43,616 bases of DNA from Stenomitos rutilans HA7619-LM2 (lineage in GTDB: Bacteria > Cyanobacteriota > Cyanobacteriia > Leptolyngbyales > Leptolyngbyaceae): the NCBI GenBank assembly GCA_019358945.1, contig JAHHIE010000056.1, positions 1 through 43,616 on the forward strand, given 5' to 3'. Each line of letters starts with the position of its first letter. Positions within the stretch are counted from its first letter, which is position 1. Shown in pieces: positions 7,589 through 16,036 of the stretch. Made by a program: the position numbers and the translations under genes. The notes below the pieces were generated by a model. That model worked only from the letters and a program-made list of their open reading frames with translations. It made no database searches and was not told where the DNA came from.

Positions 7589-8016
7589 GACGATTTTCAG
7601 GAATGAAAGGGTTGAACATGCTTCTAAAAGTACTCAAGATGCATTCAGTGATTTTTCAGCGTTCTGAAGCGAGGTGACGATCGATCAATTCAATATAGCC
7701 AATCAGTATACCGCAATTTCCACAGAGGCGCAGACCTGGCAAAGCCGTGTATTTCCCTATACAAGGCGATGCTCCAAGTAATTTGATGCTTTTGCTCCGA
7801 AACTAAGGGTTTTCAGTAGACTTCCTGCATGAATCAGATTTTGCCCCCCCATCCCCCCAAATTTGGGGGGCATCAGTTTTAGCTTCCCCCAAACTTGGGG
7901 GACGGGAGGGGGCTTTTAAGTATTCGCGCAGGAGGTCTAGTGCTTCTGCCTAAGTTTTGCTGTGAAAGTACGCATGCCAAAAGATGCCTTGTGCCTTTCT
8001 TTAAAAGAAATTAACC
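7589..8016. other. Intergenic region with a palindromic repeat element
   Basis: These 428 bp hold no gene. The ComFB promoter must lie at the left side. The right half is occupied by the palindromic element at 7817-7939. Nothing else with clear structure was seen. Confidence 0.6.
7817..7939. mobile_element. Palindromic MITE-like element, different family from that at 127-237
   Basis: The left end TAGACTTCCTGCATGAAT (7817-7834) is complementary, with three mismatches, to the right end at 7922-7939 (reading TAGACCTCCTGCGCGAAT on minus). The core holds two nested G/C palindromes, CCCCCCAAATTTGGGGGG and CCCCCAAACTTGGGGG, which can fold into hairpins. There is no open frame. These ends are familiar from many cyanobacterial intergenic regions. 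The element lies about 80 bp past the stop of the minus-strand cytochrome gene. Confidence 0.65.
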
Positions 8017-8604
8017 TTAGCTCACTGTTTTTGCAATCGTCTTGTAAGAGCGACGCAGGAAAGCACGCAAGTATTTTCGCTGATCCAGGCCATGCAACAG
8101 AATGAACGCCAGGAAGGTATAGCTCAACCAAAAGTGGGCACTACGCCCCAGTTCTGCCAGGGCTTTATCGGCACCGATCAACGGCGGCATCACAAGATTG
8201 GTACCGAAAATGACGATATCTTTTGCGTTGGCGTTGGAGAATAGGTAGCCACTTAACGGCACCAGCAGCATGAATGTATAGAGGGCTGCGTGTAGGGCCG
8301 TCATGCGCCACCAGTGCGGTGTTGTTTTGGGCAAGCGGCGACGATACTTATGCAACACAACCACTAAAAGCACTGAGATTCTGGCTAAAAGCAAACTCAT
8401 CACGAGAACACCCAGCGTCTTATGGATCGTGTAGAGAGAGCCACGATAGGTCACCTCTCTGGGCAGGTCAGCCATGTAAATGCCGCCGATAAACAGCATG
8501 AGGTAAACTGCTGCCATCAGCCAGTGCAAAAACCACAAGCGCTGAGCCATGCTCTTTTTGCCCCTGGGTGCTTTCGTTTGCTTTTGGGGTTGAGCGACTG
8601 CCAT
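8017..8604 (-). CDS. Cytochrome b561 family membrane protein
   Basis: The 195-residue protein has four hydrophobic segments (about residues 26-46, 62-84, 102-124 and 155-172). Candidate haem-ligand histidines sit in the expected helices: LHWLM in helix 1, TIHKTLG at the start of helix 2, ALHAALY in helix 3, and AHFWLS/LLHGLD around helix 4. The MAQRLWFLHWLMA opening and KTLGV in helix 2 are typical of bacterial b561 (CybB-like) proteins, which carry electrons between quinones and periplasmic or unknown partners. The N-terminal 18 residues are basic and polar, giving an N-in start. It is monocistronic by appearance and lies 160 bp from the HtrA gene on the same strand. Confidence 0.88.
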   Translation of the reverse strand: MAVAQPQKQTKAPRGKKSMAQRLWFLHWLMAAVYLMLFIGGIYMADLPREVTYRGSLYTIHKTLGVLVMSLLLARISVLLVVVLHKYRRRLPKTTPHWWRMTALHAALYTFMLLVPLSGYLFSNANAKDIVIFGTNLVMPPLIGADKALAELGRSAHFWLSYTFLAFILLHGLDQRKYLRAFLRRSYKTIAKTVS

Positions 8605-8763
8605 GCTTTAAACCGTCCTTACGCTAAGTGCCTTTTCCCTGGATTTAATGACGCACCGTTTAGTTCCCTCAAAAAGACGAGCCGTCGTCAGCGATCGGCT
8701 TTCTCTGAAGACCGATCGCTGATGACGTTCTTAACCCAGTCGCCTTAATTCGAGACTGAGTGT

Positions 8764-9900
8764 TTAAGAGGGAAATGCGCCGGGATTGACTGTTAGGGTC
8801 AGGGACCGACCGCCGCGATCAATCTGAATCGGCAAATTGGCACCAATTTTGCTGGCTTCAATCACCTGCTGTACATCGTCTGCTGTTTTGACCGATCGCC
8901 CGTTCACCGCTTGAATTACGTCCCCAGCTTTGAGTCCGGCGCTGGCAGCAGGCGAACGGCGAGCAATGCCAACCACCACTACACCCTGATTGGCTTTAAC
9001 ATTTACCCCTAAATCAGCGTCCTGGTTTAAGGCGTCCTTGGTCGCCGTTGTCAGGTTGGTCATTTGCACCCCAATATAAGGATGATCGACTTTACCCGTG
9101 GCAATCAACTGGTTAGCCACTCGCTGGGCTTGATTAATGGGGATGGCAAAACCAAGTCCTTGAGCACCACCAATGATGGCAGTATTCATGCCAATCACTT
9201 GTCCCTGCCGATTTAGCAAGGGGCCACCAGAGTTACCAGGATTAATGGCTGCATCCGTCTGAATAAAGCTGACGCGCTTGTCAGGGGCACCAACCACGCC
9301 GCTCGATCGCCCAGTGCCGCTGATGATGCCAGCCGTTACGGTGTTATCTAGCCCTAGCGGGTTGCCGATCGCGATCGCCCATTCCCCTGGCTTGATCTGC
9401 TCAGAGTTTCCAATCGGCGCGGTCGGCAAATTGGTTCCCTGGATTTTCACCACAGCGACATCCGTTAGTTCATCTTTGCCCAGCACTTTGCCTGTAAATT
9501 CGCGCCCGTCTTTAAGCGTGACGGTAACGCTGGTGGCACCATCAACCACGTGAGCATTGGTCAGCACCAAACCATCTGCTTTAACGATGAATCCAGACCC
9601 TGTTCCTCGCACCATACGCTCATTGGACTGGGGCGATCGTCGCACCGTTCGAGAGGAATCAATCCGCACAACAGCAGGACCCGTTTTGTCGGCTACGGCT
9701 GAAATGAAGGTTTCATCGGTACCAGACACCGGAGCAGCGGGTGCTTGCGCGATTGGCCCTGAGGCAGCGGGTGCTTGCGATGGCTGTGATGGCACCGCAT
9801 TAGTCGGCACAAACTGTGTGCCCACCAACAGCCCACCAAGAGCACCCATAGATAATAACGACACGGACTTAAGCGATATGCGCGCAAAAGGTTGAGACAT
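8764..9900 (-). CDS. HtrA/Deg serine protease with PDZ domain
   Basis: The 378-residue protein has an N-terminal signal/anchor (about residues 11-28), an Ala/Pro/Gln-rich linker, a trypsin-like protease domain and one C-terminal PDZ domain (about 275-370). The catalytic triad is intact: H117 in LTNAHVVDG, D147 in DELTDVAVV, and S224 in NPGNSGGPLL. Cyanobacteria usually carry three such proteases (HtrA, HhoA, HhoB); which one this is cannot be fixed from sequence alone. It acts in the periplasm or thylakoid lumen on misfolded proteins. The start at 9900 is supported by an AAGGAAA ribosome site 7-8 bp upstream. Confidence 0.93.
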   Translation of the reverse strand: MSQPFARISLKSVSLLSMGALGGLLVGTQFVPTNAVPSQPSQAPAASGPIAQAPAAPVSGTDETFISAVADKTGPAVVRIDSSRTVRRSPQSNERMVRGTGSGFIVKADGLVLTNAHVVDGATSVTVTLKDGREFTGKVLGKDELTDVAVVKIQGTNLPTAPIGNSEQIKPGEWAIAIGNPLGLDNTVTAGIISGTGRSSGVVGAPDKRVSFIQTDAAINPGNSGGPLLNRQGQVIGMNTAIIGGAQGLGFAIPINQAQRVANQLIATGKVDHPYIGVQMTNLTTATKDALNQDADLGVNVKANQGVVVVGIARRSPAASAGLKAGDVIQAVNGRSVKTADDVQQVIEASKIGANLPIQIDRGGRSLTLTVNPGAFPS

Positions 9901-10172
9901 TGTAGGTTTCCTTAAAGAAAATAAGTCGTTTTAGGGCTACCCCGGTGCTGGTTCCAAGCATCCCGTTGCTGGACACAGCCTGCTAAGGCAAAGCTGCCAG
10001 CACAAGGAAACCATCACACCACGATGCCACAGCCAGTAATGGCAGCGATCGCAAACCCCAGATATGCTCAAGAAGCAAATGTTAAACCAGATCTGTGATT
10101 CAAAGTCGGCGCAGGAAGCCTGACAGCCGCAAATCAAACAGGGCGATTATCCGCTTACGCTGTGAGAGAAAG

Positions 10173-10205
10173 CGTTAGCTGCTAGCAATGGGCCAACAGC
10201 TAACG
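10173..10205. other. Stem-loop of unknown role upstream of the HtrA gene
   Basis: Perfect 9-bp arms CGTTAGCTG (10173-10181) and CAGCTAACG (10197-10205) enclose a 15-base loop. No T-run follows on either strand, so it does not look like a factor-independent terminator. It sits about 270 bp upstream of the htrA-like start. Confidence 0.35.
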
Positions 10206-10355
10206 ACTGATCGCTTCAGTTGTGTAACCGTCTCGCAAACTGAGTTTGGGTTCTAAAGTTGCTGTATCCAACTCTCCAAACTCATGCTCTTAGTGTGACG
10301 GGTGAATATGACAGAAACATGTCAGCAGTCGCCTCACTCAAAAACTCAATAGCAA

Positions 10356-10398
10356 AAGCCAGTCATCAGAAGGTGTTTAACCTGTTGACGACTGGCTT
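10356..10398 (-). terminator. Likely intrinsic terminator of the FHA-protein gene
   Basis: The arms AAGCCAGTCATCA (10356-10368) and TGACGACTGGCTT (10386-10398) pair over 13 bp with a single mismatch around a 17-base loop. Read on the minus strand the hairpin is followed by TTTTGC. It starts about 65 bp past the stop codon of the FHA-protein gene. Confidence 0.5.
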
Positions 10399-10462
10399 CT
10401 GACTTTCAACGTTTTACCTTAGAGGAGGCTTTCTACACCGCTCTCATCAATCTAGAACTGGG

Positions 10463-11005
10463 TTAGACCTGAGTGTCTTGATGGGCAGGCCGAGGGTTGC
10501 TGTAACCGGAGATGAAGAACTCCATGCGAGTATGGCTTAACTCAACCAAATCGCCATCGTTGAGAAAGCGTTGCTCTAAAGCAGCCAAACGGCGACAGTT
10601 GACAAACGTGCCATTGCTGCTGCCCACATCCATAATGTAGAATCCTCGATCGGGGCAATGCCCAATCACCGCGTGGCAGCGAGAAATCGATGAACTGTGG
10701 ATTGAAATCGCGCAGTTGGTGCTACGACCAATGAGCCAACTTGTGCCCACCGCCGTCACATGAGTTGCACGATCGTCCGGTAAATTTGTGGTTAAAAAAG
10801 CAGTGCGCCCAGTTGTCACTGCCTGAATATAAAAAGAGCTAATTTCACAGCGGCTAGAAGCACTTAGAACAGGTTCAATAATGGTTGCGACTTGGCTCAG
10901 GTTAGGGCCGCAATCTTCAAGTAAGCACTGAGAAAGTAAAGGATTCTTCTCTAAAAAGTTGAGTGTACGTCGATCAGTGTCGCTAGAGGGCTTCAGATTC
11001 AACAT
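10463..11005 (-). CDS. FHA-domain protein
   Basis: From the ATG at 11005 (ATAGGAATC-ATG, with a plausible ribosome site) the product is 180 residues. The ATG at 11038 has no such site. The C-terminal half is a forkhead-associated phosphothreonine-binding domain. It shows LIGRSTNC (strand 3-4 glycine-arginine), SISRCHAVI (the conserved S-x-x-H) and VGSSNGTFVN (the conserved G-S-x-N-G-T). The N-terminal half (about 85 residues) is not recognised. FHA domains dock onto phosphorylated Ser/Thr kinase targets, so a signalling role is inferred. It has no membrane segment. No kinase or phosphatase gene lies adjacent. Confidence 0.88.
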   Translation of the reverse strand: MLNLKPSSDTDRRTLNFLEKNPLLSQCLLEDCGPNLSQVATIIEPVLSASSRCEISSFYIQAVTTGRTAFLTTNLPDDRATHVTAVGTSWLIGRSTNCAISIHSSSISRCHAVIGHCPDRGFYIMDVGSSNGTFVNCRRLAALEQRFLNDGDLVELSHTRMEFFISGYSNPRPAHQDTQV

Positions 11006-11505
11006 GATTCCTATTTTGGAAAGACAACTTCTTTGCATTACGGTTAAATTTGGGCTATCAAACCCTAGAACCCTGATCAGTCTCGTACAGGTTACTGAAG
11101 ATGCTGTGTTGGTAAGTAATCCCCCTTAAGGGTGACGAAAGTAATTATGTAGACTAAACAACATTGCAAAAGAGGATGACAACCGTGAGGGAAGGCAACT
11201 TGTTAGAGCCTTTACACAGCCCTCTAAGATGCATGCTTTTGTTAAGTACTTATTAAATTTTCTTTCGAGCGGCTTAAATATTCACTTTTTTGTAAAGTTT
11301 TGGTGAATGCCCTCAGGTACGGGCTTTTAACCGTTGCTCTTGATAATAAGGTGTCTAATGGTAACGAGGTAGTGACGATCGTACCGACCTTAAAGCGTTA
11401 TCCAGTCTGTAGATTCTTGTAGAAAAAAGCGTCATTTACTTCATCTACTGCGGTTTTGGCTGGCATACAACACTCTTGCGGCTTTAAAACTTGCAAGAAA
11501 AACTA

Positions 11506-11585
11506 AAAGTACTACAGTACCTTTATGGACTTGTCTTTAAGCCTGCATAGCCGTGACTAAAGCACTACAGTGCATTTACGGACTC
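11506..11585. repeat. Two imperfect direct repeats with palindromic cores
   Basis: Two 27-bp copies, at 11506-11532 and 11559-11585, start 53 bp apart. The core is GTACT-AC-AGTAC in the first and GCACT-AC-AGTGC in the second: each is a perfect dyad, and the base change in one arm is matched in the other. The flanks (AAAG before, TTTAxGGACT after) are shared. The first core with its neighbours fits the published cyanobacterial LexA consensus RGTACNNNDGTWCB; the second breaks it at one position. Confidence 0.5.
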
Positions 11586-11597
11586 ATTCTTTCTGAG

Positions 11598-11694
11598 TAG
11601 GACTTGCGCACACTTAGAGGTTTGAACCAGGAATCAAGCATCCTAGCCAGTGTCATCGCTTAAACCTCAGAGGTTTTAGTCAAACGCGTAAGCC
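11598..11694. mobile_element. Degraded palindromic element related to the 127-237 type
   Basis: The left end TAGGACTTGCGCA (11598-11610) resembles the TAGGACTTACGCA end at 127. The right side at about 11683-11694 reads AGGCTTACGCGT on the minus strand, a mismatched partner. Inside, CTTAGAGGTT and AACCTCAGAG form a second imperfect inverted repeat. It looks like a decayed copy of the same class of element. Confidence 0.4.
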
Positions 11695-11726
11695 TGCTGA
11701 GAAAAAATTGATATTGAAACCGTCTT

Positions 11727-12926
11727 TTAAGCAAGATGGTACTTCAACCAGAACGCCAGTAGCGGCATGGTAATGCGGTAACCATAATCTGGCCCATACA
11801 CAAGACCTTTCTGCTCCAAACTTGCTAAAGCCCCTTGCAGCCCTCCGCCTCTAGAGAGTTGATGCTTCTGGATATAATCTCGCGAATGAGGGCTGTCTGT
11901 TGGGTCAAGCGCGAGGCTTTCAAGTACCCGTACCTGGCTGGGTGGTAGCAGCAAAATGAGTGACTCAAAGGTCAAGGACAGATCTTCCACAAGGGCCAAC
12001 GTGCTGCGATAAACATGGTGAGGATAGATCATGTGGGCCTTGAGTGGTTGCTTTTGAGCGTCCAGGGAAGCATTAGGGTTTGAGAGAGTAGAGCCATTGC
12101 GTCTGGGCAAGGATGACTCATGCTCGGTGCTATTTATCAGTAGTCGTGCCTCTTCAAACGCTCGATGGTCTAACCAAAGCCGTCTGGCGAGGGCGATCGC
12201 ATCGCCAACATGACCCTGTACATACGTTAAAAATAACTCCAGGGACTGACAGTCCGGATCAAACTGAAGTCCCTCAGCAGCTAAAGCCGTAACAAGCCAC
12301 GGACGCAGTTCTGCATCTTCAAGCGGCCCCAACACAATGACTTTTACGTCGCTATCTTGTACCCAACTTTCCGCCACTGTCGCAATGAGCGCATAGCTAA
12401 CCTGGGTTTGCTGCTGAATCTCCTGGCGTAAGTAGCTTTGCCACTTCTCTGAGCGATCCCAGGAGCGAATGTGAGAAAAGTTTAGAAAGACCATCACCAC
12501 TCGGCAATTAAGCCATTCCGCCATAACCTGTGGCAGTGCCAGCAAACTTTGGAACAATACCCATTCGTTTTTTGGGGTAGGGTGCCAGACCAACCGCGCT
12601 TGTCCACTAGATGTGATGTCCAAAATGATGGGCTGCTCCTGACTCCACTGCTGCATGAGTGCTAGCTCAGTGGGTGACTCAAAAGCAGCAACGATGCCTT
12701 CCGTGAGCAGTTGGAGAAAGCGATTGCTATCAGTCGCACGCAAGCAGTCAATTTCAATGGCCCTGGCTCCAACACTACGAGCGGCATGACGTAGCAGTGT
12801 ACGACGGCCACTACCAGGGACGCCTGCCAACAGTAAATCGCCATCGTCAGCAAGGATCTGGCTGACCTGCTTTAGCGCGGCTTGTCTACCAATAAGCTGT
12901 TGCGGTTTAAACGGATTCACAACCAT
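11727..12926 (-). CDS. AAA/STAND-like ATPase domain protein with degenerate nucleotide site
   Basis: The 399-residue protein opens with PFKPQQLIGRQAALKQVSQI, a typical start of AAA/STAND-type P-loop domains. It continues with AGVPGSGRRTLLRHAA where Walker A is expected. The invariant lysine and the following Ser/Thr are replaced by arginines (R41, R42). The expected Walker B strand, VVMVFLNFSHIRSW, lacks the usual acidic residues. The C-terminal third (about 320-399) looks like a winged helix: SQVRVLESLALDPTDSP, then GGGLQGALASLEQKGLVYG. A non-hydrolysing adaptor or DNA-binding protein is therefore plausible. It has no signal or membrane segment. It is divergent from the P-type ATPase gene, sharing a 186-bp promoter region. 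Confidence 0.7.
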   Translation of the reverse strand: MVVNPFKPQQLIGRQAALKQVSQILADDGDLLLAGVPGSGRRTLLRHAARSVGARAIEIDCLRATDSNRFLQLLTEGIVAAFESPTELALMQQWSQEQPIILDITSSGQARLVWHPTPKNEWVLFQSLLALPQVMAEWLNCRVVMVFLNFSHIRSWDRSEKWQSYLRQEIQQQTQVSYALIATVAESWVQDSDVKVIVLGPLEDAELRPWLVTALAAEGLQFDPDCQSLELFLTYVQGHVGDAIALARRLWLDHRAFEEARLLINSTEHESSLPRRNGSTLSNPNASLDAQKQPLKAHMIYPHHVYRSTLALVEDLSLTFESLILLLPPSQVRVLESLALDPTDSPHSRDYIQKHQLSRGGGLQGALASLEQKGLVYGPDYGYRITMPLLAFWLKYHLA

Positions 12927-12975
12927 TGTGAGAGAGAACTAACGTGCAAGCTAGTAAGGGCTAAGTGCGGGTCAG

Positions 12976-13055
12976 CCAGACTTAATATTGGTCTGGATTT
13001 GCACTATTTAGATTTACACTATTTAATAGTGCCAAATATGCACTTTAGACACTAT
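12976..13055. promoter_or_regulatory. Cluster of CACTAT boxes and dyads in the divergent promoter region
   Basis: A 15-bp tandem duplication (12996-13010 and 13011-13025, one mismatch) contains CACTAT at 13002 and 13017. An inverted ATAGTG follows at 13026 and another CACTAT at 13050. Just upstream, CCAGAC and GTCTGG (12976-12996) form a short stem-loop. The cluster lies 58-137 bp before the P-type ATPase start and 50-129 bp before the AAA-like gene start, a position expected for operator or activator sites. The regulator is unknown. Confidence 0.4.
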
Positions 13056-13112
13056 GATCAGGTGCTATAGGTGTTATAACACTCCTTACGCCCCTTCCTA
13101 CTAAGATTCACC

Positions 13113-15956
13113 ATGCTTGTAAATTCGTCTGCACCCGACACCGCGTCGCTCTGGCATACATTTGATACGCATCAAACGTTAGAGCAGTTTCAGACCGATC
13201 GCCAGGCAGGCTTAACGACACAGCAAGTCGCTGACCACTTGGAGCGCTATGGCCCGAATGAATTAGTGGAAACGGGAGGGCGCAGTGCCTGGGAGATCCT
13301 GCTAGACCAATTCACCAACATCATGCTGCTCTTGCTGATTGCAGTGGCACTGATCTCTGGCGGGTTAGATTTCTTTGACTGGCGGGCTGGAAAGCTCGAT
13401 CCGGGTGAGATTCCCTTTAAAGACACGATCGCCATTTTTGCGATCGTCATCCTGAACGGACTGTTGGGCTACTTCCAGGAGAGTAAGGCAGAAAAAGATC
13501 TGGCAGCCCTAAAGAAGCTGGCCTCGTCGCGAGTGCGTGTGATTCGAGACGGCAAGACGATCGAAATCGACTCAAAAGACCTGGTTCCGGGTGATGTCAT
13601 GCTCCTAGAGGCAGGGGTGCAAGTGGCTGCTGATGGTCGTCTGCTAGATGCCGCAAATCTTCAAATTCGGGAGTCTGCGCTGACCGGTGAAGCGCAAGCT
13701 GTGAACAAGCGGGTCGACGCAGAATTGCCACCCGATACCCCTCTGGGCGATCGAGTCAATCTGGTCTATCAGGGAACCGAAGTGCTGCAAGGGCGGGCCA
13801 CCGTTGTGGTTACAGGTACAGGCATGCAGACCGAGTTGGGCCGTATTGCCACATTGCTGCAATCCGTTGAAACAGAAGCAACCCCGTTGCAAAAGCGCAT
13901 GGCGCTCTTGAGCAAAGTGCTGGTTTCGGGTGCGTTGGCGCTAGTCGCGCTGGTGGTTATCGGTGGCATCATTCACCTGGGGTTAGAGAGTTGGAAAGAA
14001 TTGCTGGAAGTGTCGCTCAGTATGGCGGTCGCGATCGTTCCTGAAGGACTCCCCGCCGTCATTACCGTCACCCTGGCCCTGGGAACGCAGCGCATGGTGA
14101 AACGGAATGCGCTCATTCGCAAACTGCCTGCCGTTGAAACGCTTGGCTCGGTGACCACGATCTGTTCTGACAAAACGGGCACGCTGACGCAGAACAAAAT
14201 GGTGGTGCAGTTGCTTCACACCAGCAGCACCTCCCTACGTGTGATGGGTGAAGGCTACACCCCGATCGGTGAGTTTGTGCCTGTTGCGGCCCAAACCAGC
14301 GATGCACCTGTCAATCCTCAAGAGCAGCCAGAATTACTCAATCTCTTGACGGCTTGCACGATCTGTAACGATGCTGTGTTGCAGCAGGATGGAGGGCAGT
14401 GGATTATTCTGGGTGACCCCACCGAAGGCGCATTGCTCACCCTATCGGCAAAAGCTGGCTTTGAGAAAGACCAGTGGTTGAGCAAGTTGCCTCGCGTCGC
14501 GGAGTTTCCCTTTTCCTCAGAACGCAAGCGGATGAGCGTGATTGCAGAGGTAATGGATACAGACCCAACGTTGATGGGTAGCGCTTCACACTACATGATG
14601 TTTACCAAAGGGTCGCCTGAACTGATTCTAGAACGCTGCACTCAGATTCAAGTGGGTGATGCAGGACAGCCCATTACCGATGAGCAACGCCGTCAAGTGC
14701 TTGACCAAAACAATCAAATGGCAGGACGGGGCTTGCGCGTGTTGGGCTTTGCGTGTAAGCCCCTAACCGCAATTCCCGCTGAAGGTTCTGACGAAACGAC
14801 AGAGCGTGAACTGGTGTGGCTTGGCCTGGTGGCAATGCTAGATGCACCGCGCCCCGAAGTTCGGGATGCCGTTGCACGCTGTCGATCGGCGGGTATTCGG
14901 CCCATCATGATTACGGGCGACCACCAGCTAACAGCACAAGCCGTCGCCGAAGATTTGGGGATTGCGAAACCCGGCGATCGTGCCCTTAGCGGACGTGAAT
15001 TAGAACAACTTAGTCTGGAAGAGTTGGCCCGCCAAGTGGAAGATGTCAGCGTTTATGCCCGTGTAGCACCCGAACACAAGCTACGCATTGTGCAGGTGCT
15101 ACAGCAGAAGAAGCACATCGTTGCGATGACGGGCGATGGCGTTAATGATGCTCCTGCCCTAAAGCAAGCCGATATTGGGATTGCAATGGGGATTACGGGT
15201 ACAGACGTGAGCAAAGATGCCAGCGACATGGTGCTGCTAGACGACAACTTTGCCACGATCGTAGCGGCGACTGAAGAGGGCCGTGTAGTTTACACCAACA
15301 TCCGTCGCTTTATCAAGTACATTCTGGGTAGTAACATCGGCGAGCTTTTAACCATTGGGGCCGCTCCGTTGATCGGCTTAGGCGGCGTGCCACTATCACC
15401 CCTGCAAATTCTGTGGATGAACCTGGTGACCGATGGATTACCAGCTTTGGCACTCGCGGTCGAACCTGCAGAACCGGATGTCATGAAGCGTCCGCCCCAT
15501 GATCCAGGTGAAAGTATCTTTGCGCGTGGTTTAGGTGCATACATGATTCGGATTGGGATCGTGCTAGCCATTCTGGCGATCGGTCTGATGTCCTGGTCTT
15601 ACGGCTACGCTCATGCAAACCTCACAACCGAAGATCCAAATGGCGATCGCTGGAAAACAATGGTTTTCACCACCCTCTGTATTGCTCAGATGGGCCATGC
15701 GCTAGCCATTCGCTCTAATTCACGTCTCACGATCGAGCTTAATCCGTTTCAGAACCCCTTTCTTTTGGCAGCAGTGTTTCTGACTTCGCTGTTACAGCTA
15801 GCATTGGTCTATGTTCCATTCATGCGTAGCTTCTTCAACACTCACTTCCTGAGTGCCTCTGAACTGGGTGTGTGCTTGGGGGTTAGTGCCCTCATGTTTG
15901 TCTGGGTAGAGTTAGAAAAGCTGGTGTATCGGTGGTACGCCAAGACGAGGAAGTAA
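13113..15956 (+). CDS. P-type Ca2+-transporting ATPase (SERCA/PMR1 type, PacL-like)
   Basis: The 947-residue protein has the full type-II P-ATPase layout. It shows an N-terminal cation-ATPase domain ([13 protein letters not shown]), the TGEA actuator loop (ALTGEAQAV) and the M4 ion-binding motif [13 protein letters not shown] near residue 310. The phosphorylation site is [12 protein letters not shown] with D353. The hinge is [20 protein letters not shown] around residues 671-690, and M6 reads [21 protein letters not shown] in M4 and N-x-x-T-D-G in M6 are those of calcium pumps; Ca2+ export from the cytoplasm is the likely role. Length and motifs indicate an intact enzyme. Cyanobacterial genomes often label such genes pacL or pma1. 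Confidence 0.93.
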   Translation: MLVNSSAPDTASLWHTFDTHQTLEQFQTDRQAGLTTQQVADHLERYGPNELVETGGRSAWEILLDQFTNIMLLLLIAVALISGGLDFFDWRAGKLDPGEIPFKDTIAIFAIVILNGLLGYFQESKAEKDLAALKKLASSRVRVIRDGKTIEIDSKDLVPGDVMLLEAGVQVAADGRLLDAANLQIRESALTGEAQAVNKRVDAELPPDTPLGDRVNLVYQGTEVLQGRATVVVTGTGMQTELGRIATLLQSVETEATPLQKRMALLSKVLVSGALALVALVVIGGIIHLGLESWKELLEVSLSMAVAIVPEGLPAVITVTLALGTQRMVKRNALIRKLPAVETLGSVTTICSDKTGTLTQNKMVVQLLHTSSTSLRVMGEGYTPIGEFVPVAAQTSDAPVNPQEQPELLNLLTACTICNDAVLQQDGGQWIILGDPTEGALLTLSAKAGFEKDQWLSKLPRVAEFPFSSERKRMSVIAEVMDTDPTLMGSASHYMMFTKGSPELILERCTQIQVGDAGQPITDEQRRQVLDQNNQMAGRGLRVLGFACKPLTAIPAEGSDETTERELVWLGLVAMLDAPRPEVRDAVARCRSAGIRPIMITGDHQLTAQAVAEDLGIAKPGDRALSGRELEQLSLEELARQVEDVSVYARVAPEHKLRIVQVLQQKKHIVAMTGDGVNDAPALKQADIGIAMGITGTDVSKDASDMVLLDDNFATIVAATEEGRVVYTNIRRFIKYILGSNIGELLTIGAAPLIGLGGVPLSPLQILWMNLVTDGLPALALAVEPAEPDVMKRPPHDPGESIFARGLGAYMIRIGIVLAILAIGLMSWSYGYAHANLTTEDPNGDRWKTMVFTTLCIAQMGHALAIRSNSRLTIELNPFQNPFLLAAVFLTSLLQLALVYVPFMRSFFNTHFLSASELGVCLGVSALMFVWVELEKLVYRWYAKTRK

Positions 15957-15958
15957 AA

Positions 15959-16030
15959 GTTTTGAGTTTTGAGTTTTGAGTTTTGAATGTCACCCTAACT
16001 CAAAACTTAAAACTCGTAACTCATAACTCC
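15959..16030. repeat. Heptanucleotide repeats in opposed orientation between ATPase and recF
   Basis: Four perfect GTTTTGA units occupy 15959-15986. Eleven bases later degenerate units on the other orientation follow (ACTCAAA, ACTTAAA, ACTCGTA, ACTCATA; 15997-16024). The two halves are complementary and could fold into a long hairpin in the mRNA. It starts just after the ATPase stop codon and ends 7 bp before the recF ATG, so it would influence any read-through between the two genes. Confidence 0.75.
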
Positions 16031-16036
16031 ATTCCC

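Larger units (their letters stand above)
9901..10462. other. Intergenic region between HtrA and FHA genes
   Basis: No gene is supportable in these 562 bp. They hold the htrA upstream region, a stem-loop at 10173-10205 with 9-bp arms CGTTAGCTG and CAGCTAACG, and the terminator-like hairpin at 10356-10398. Confidence 0.55.
11006..11726. other. Long intergenic region with paired dyads and a decayed palindromic element
   Basis: No gene is supportable in these 721 bp. Features are two imperfect direct repeats with covarying dyads (11506-11585) and a degraded palindromic element (11598-11694). The left part must include the FHA gene promoter; no specific box was identifiable there. Confidence 0.55.
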
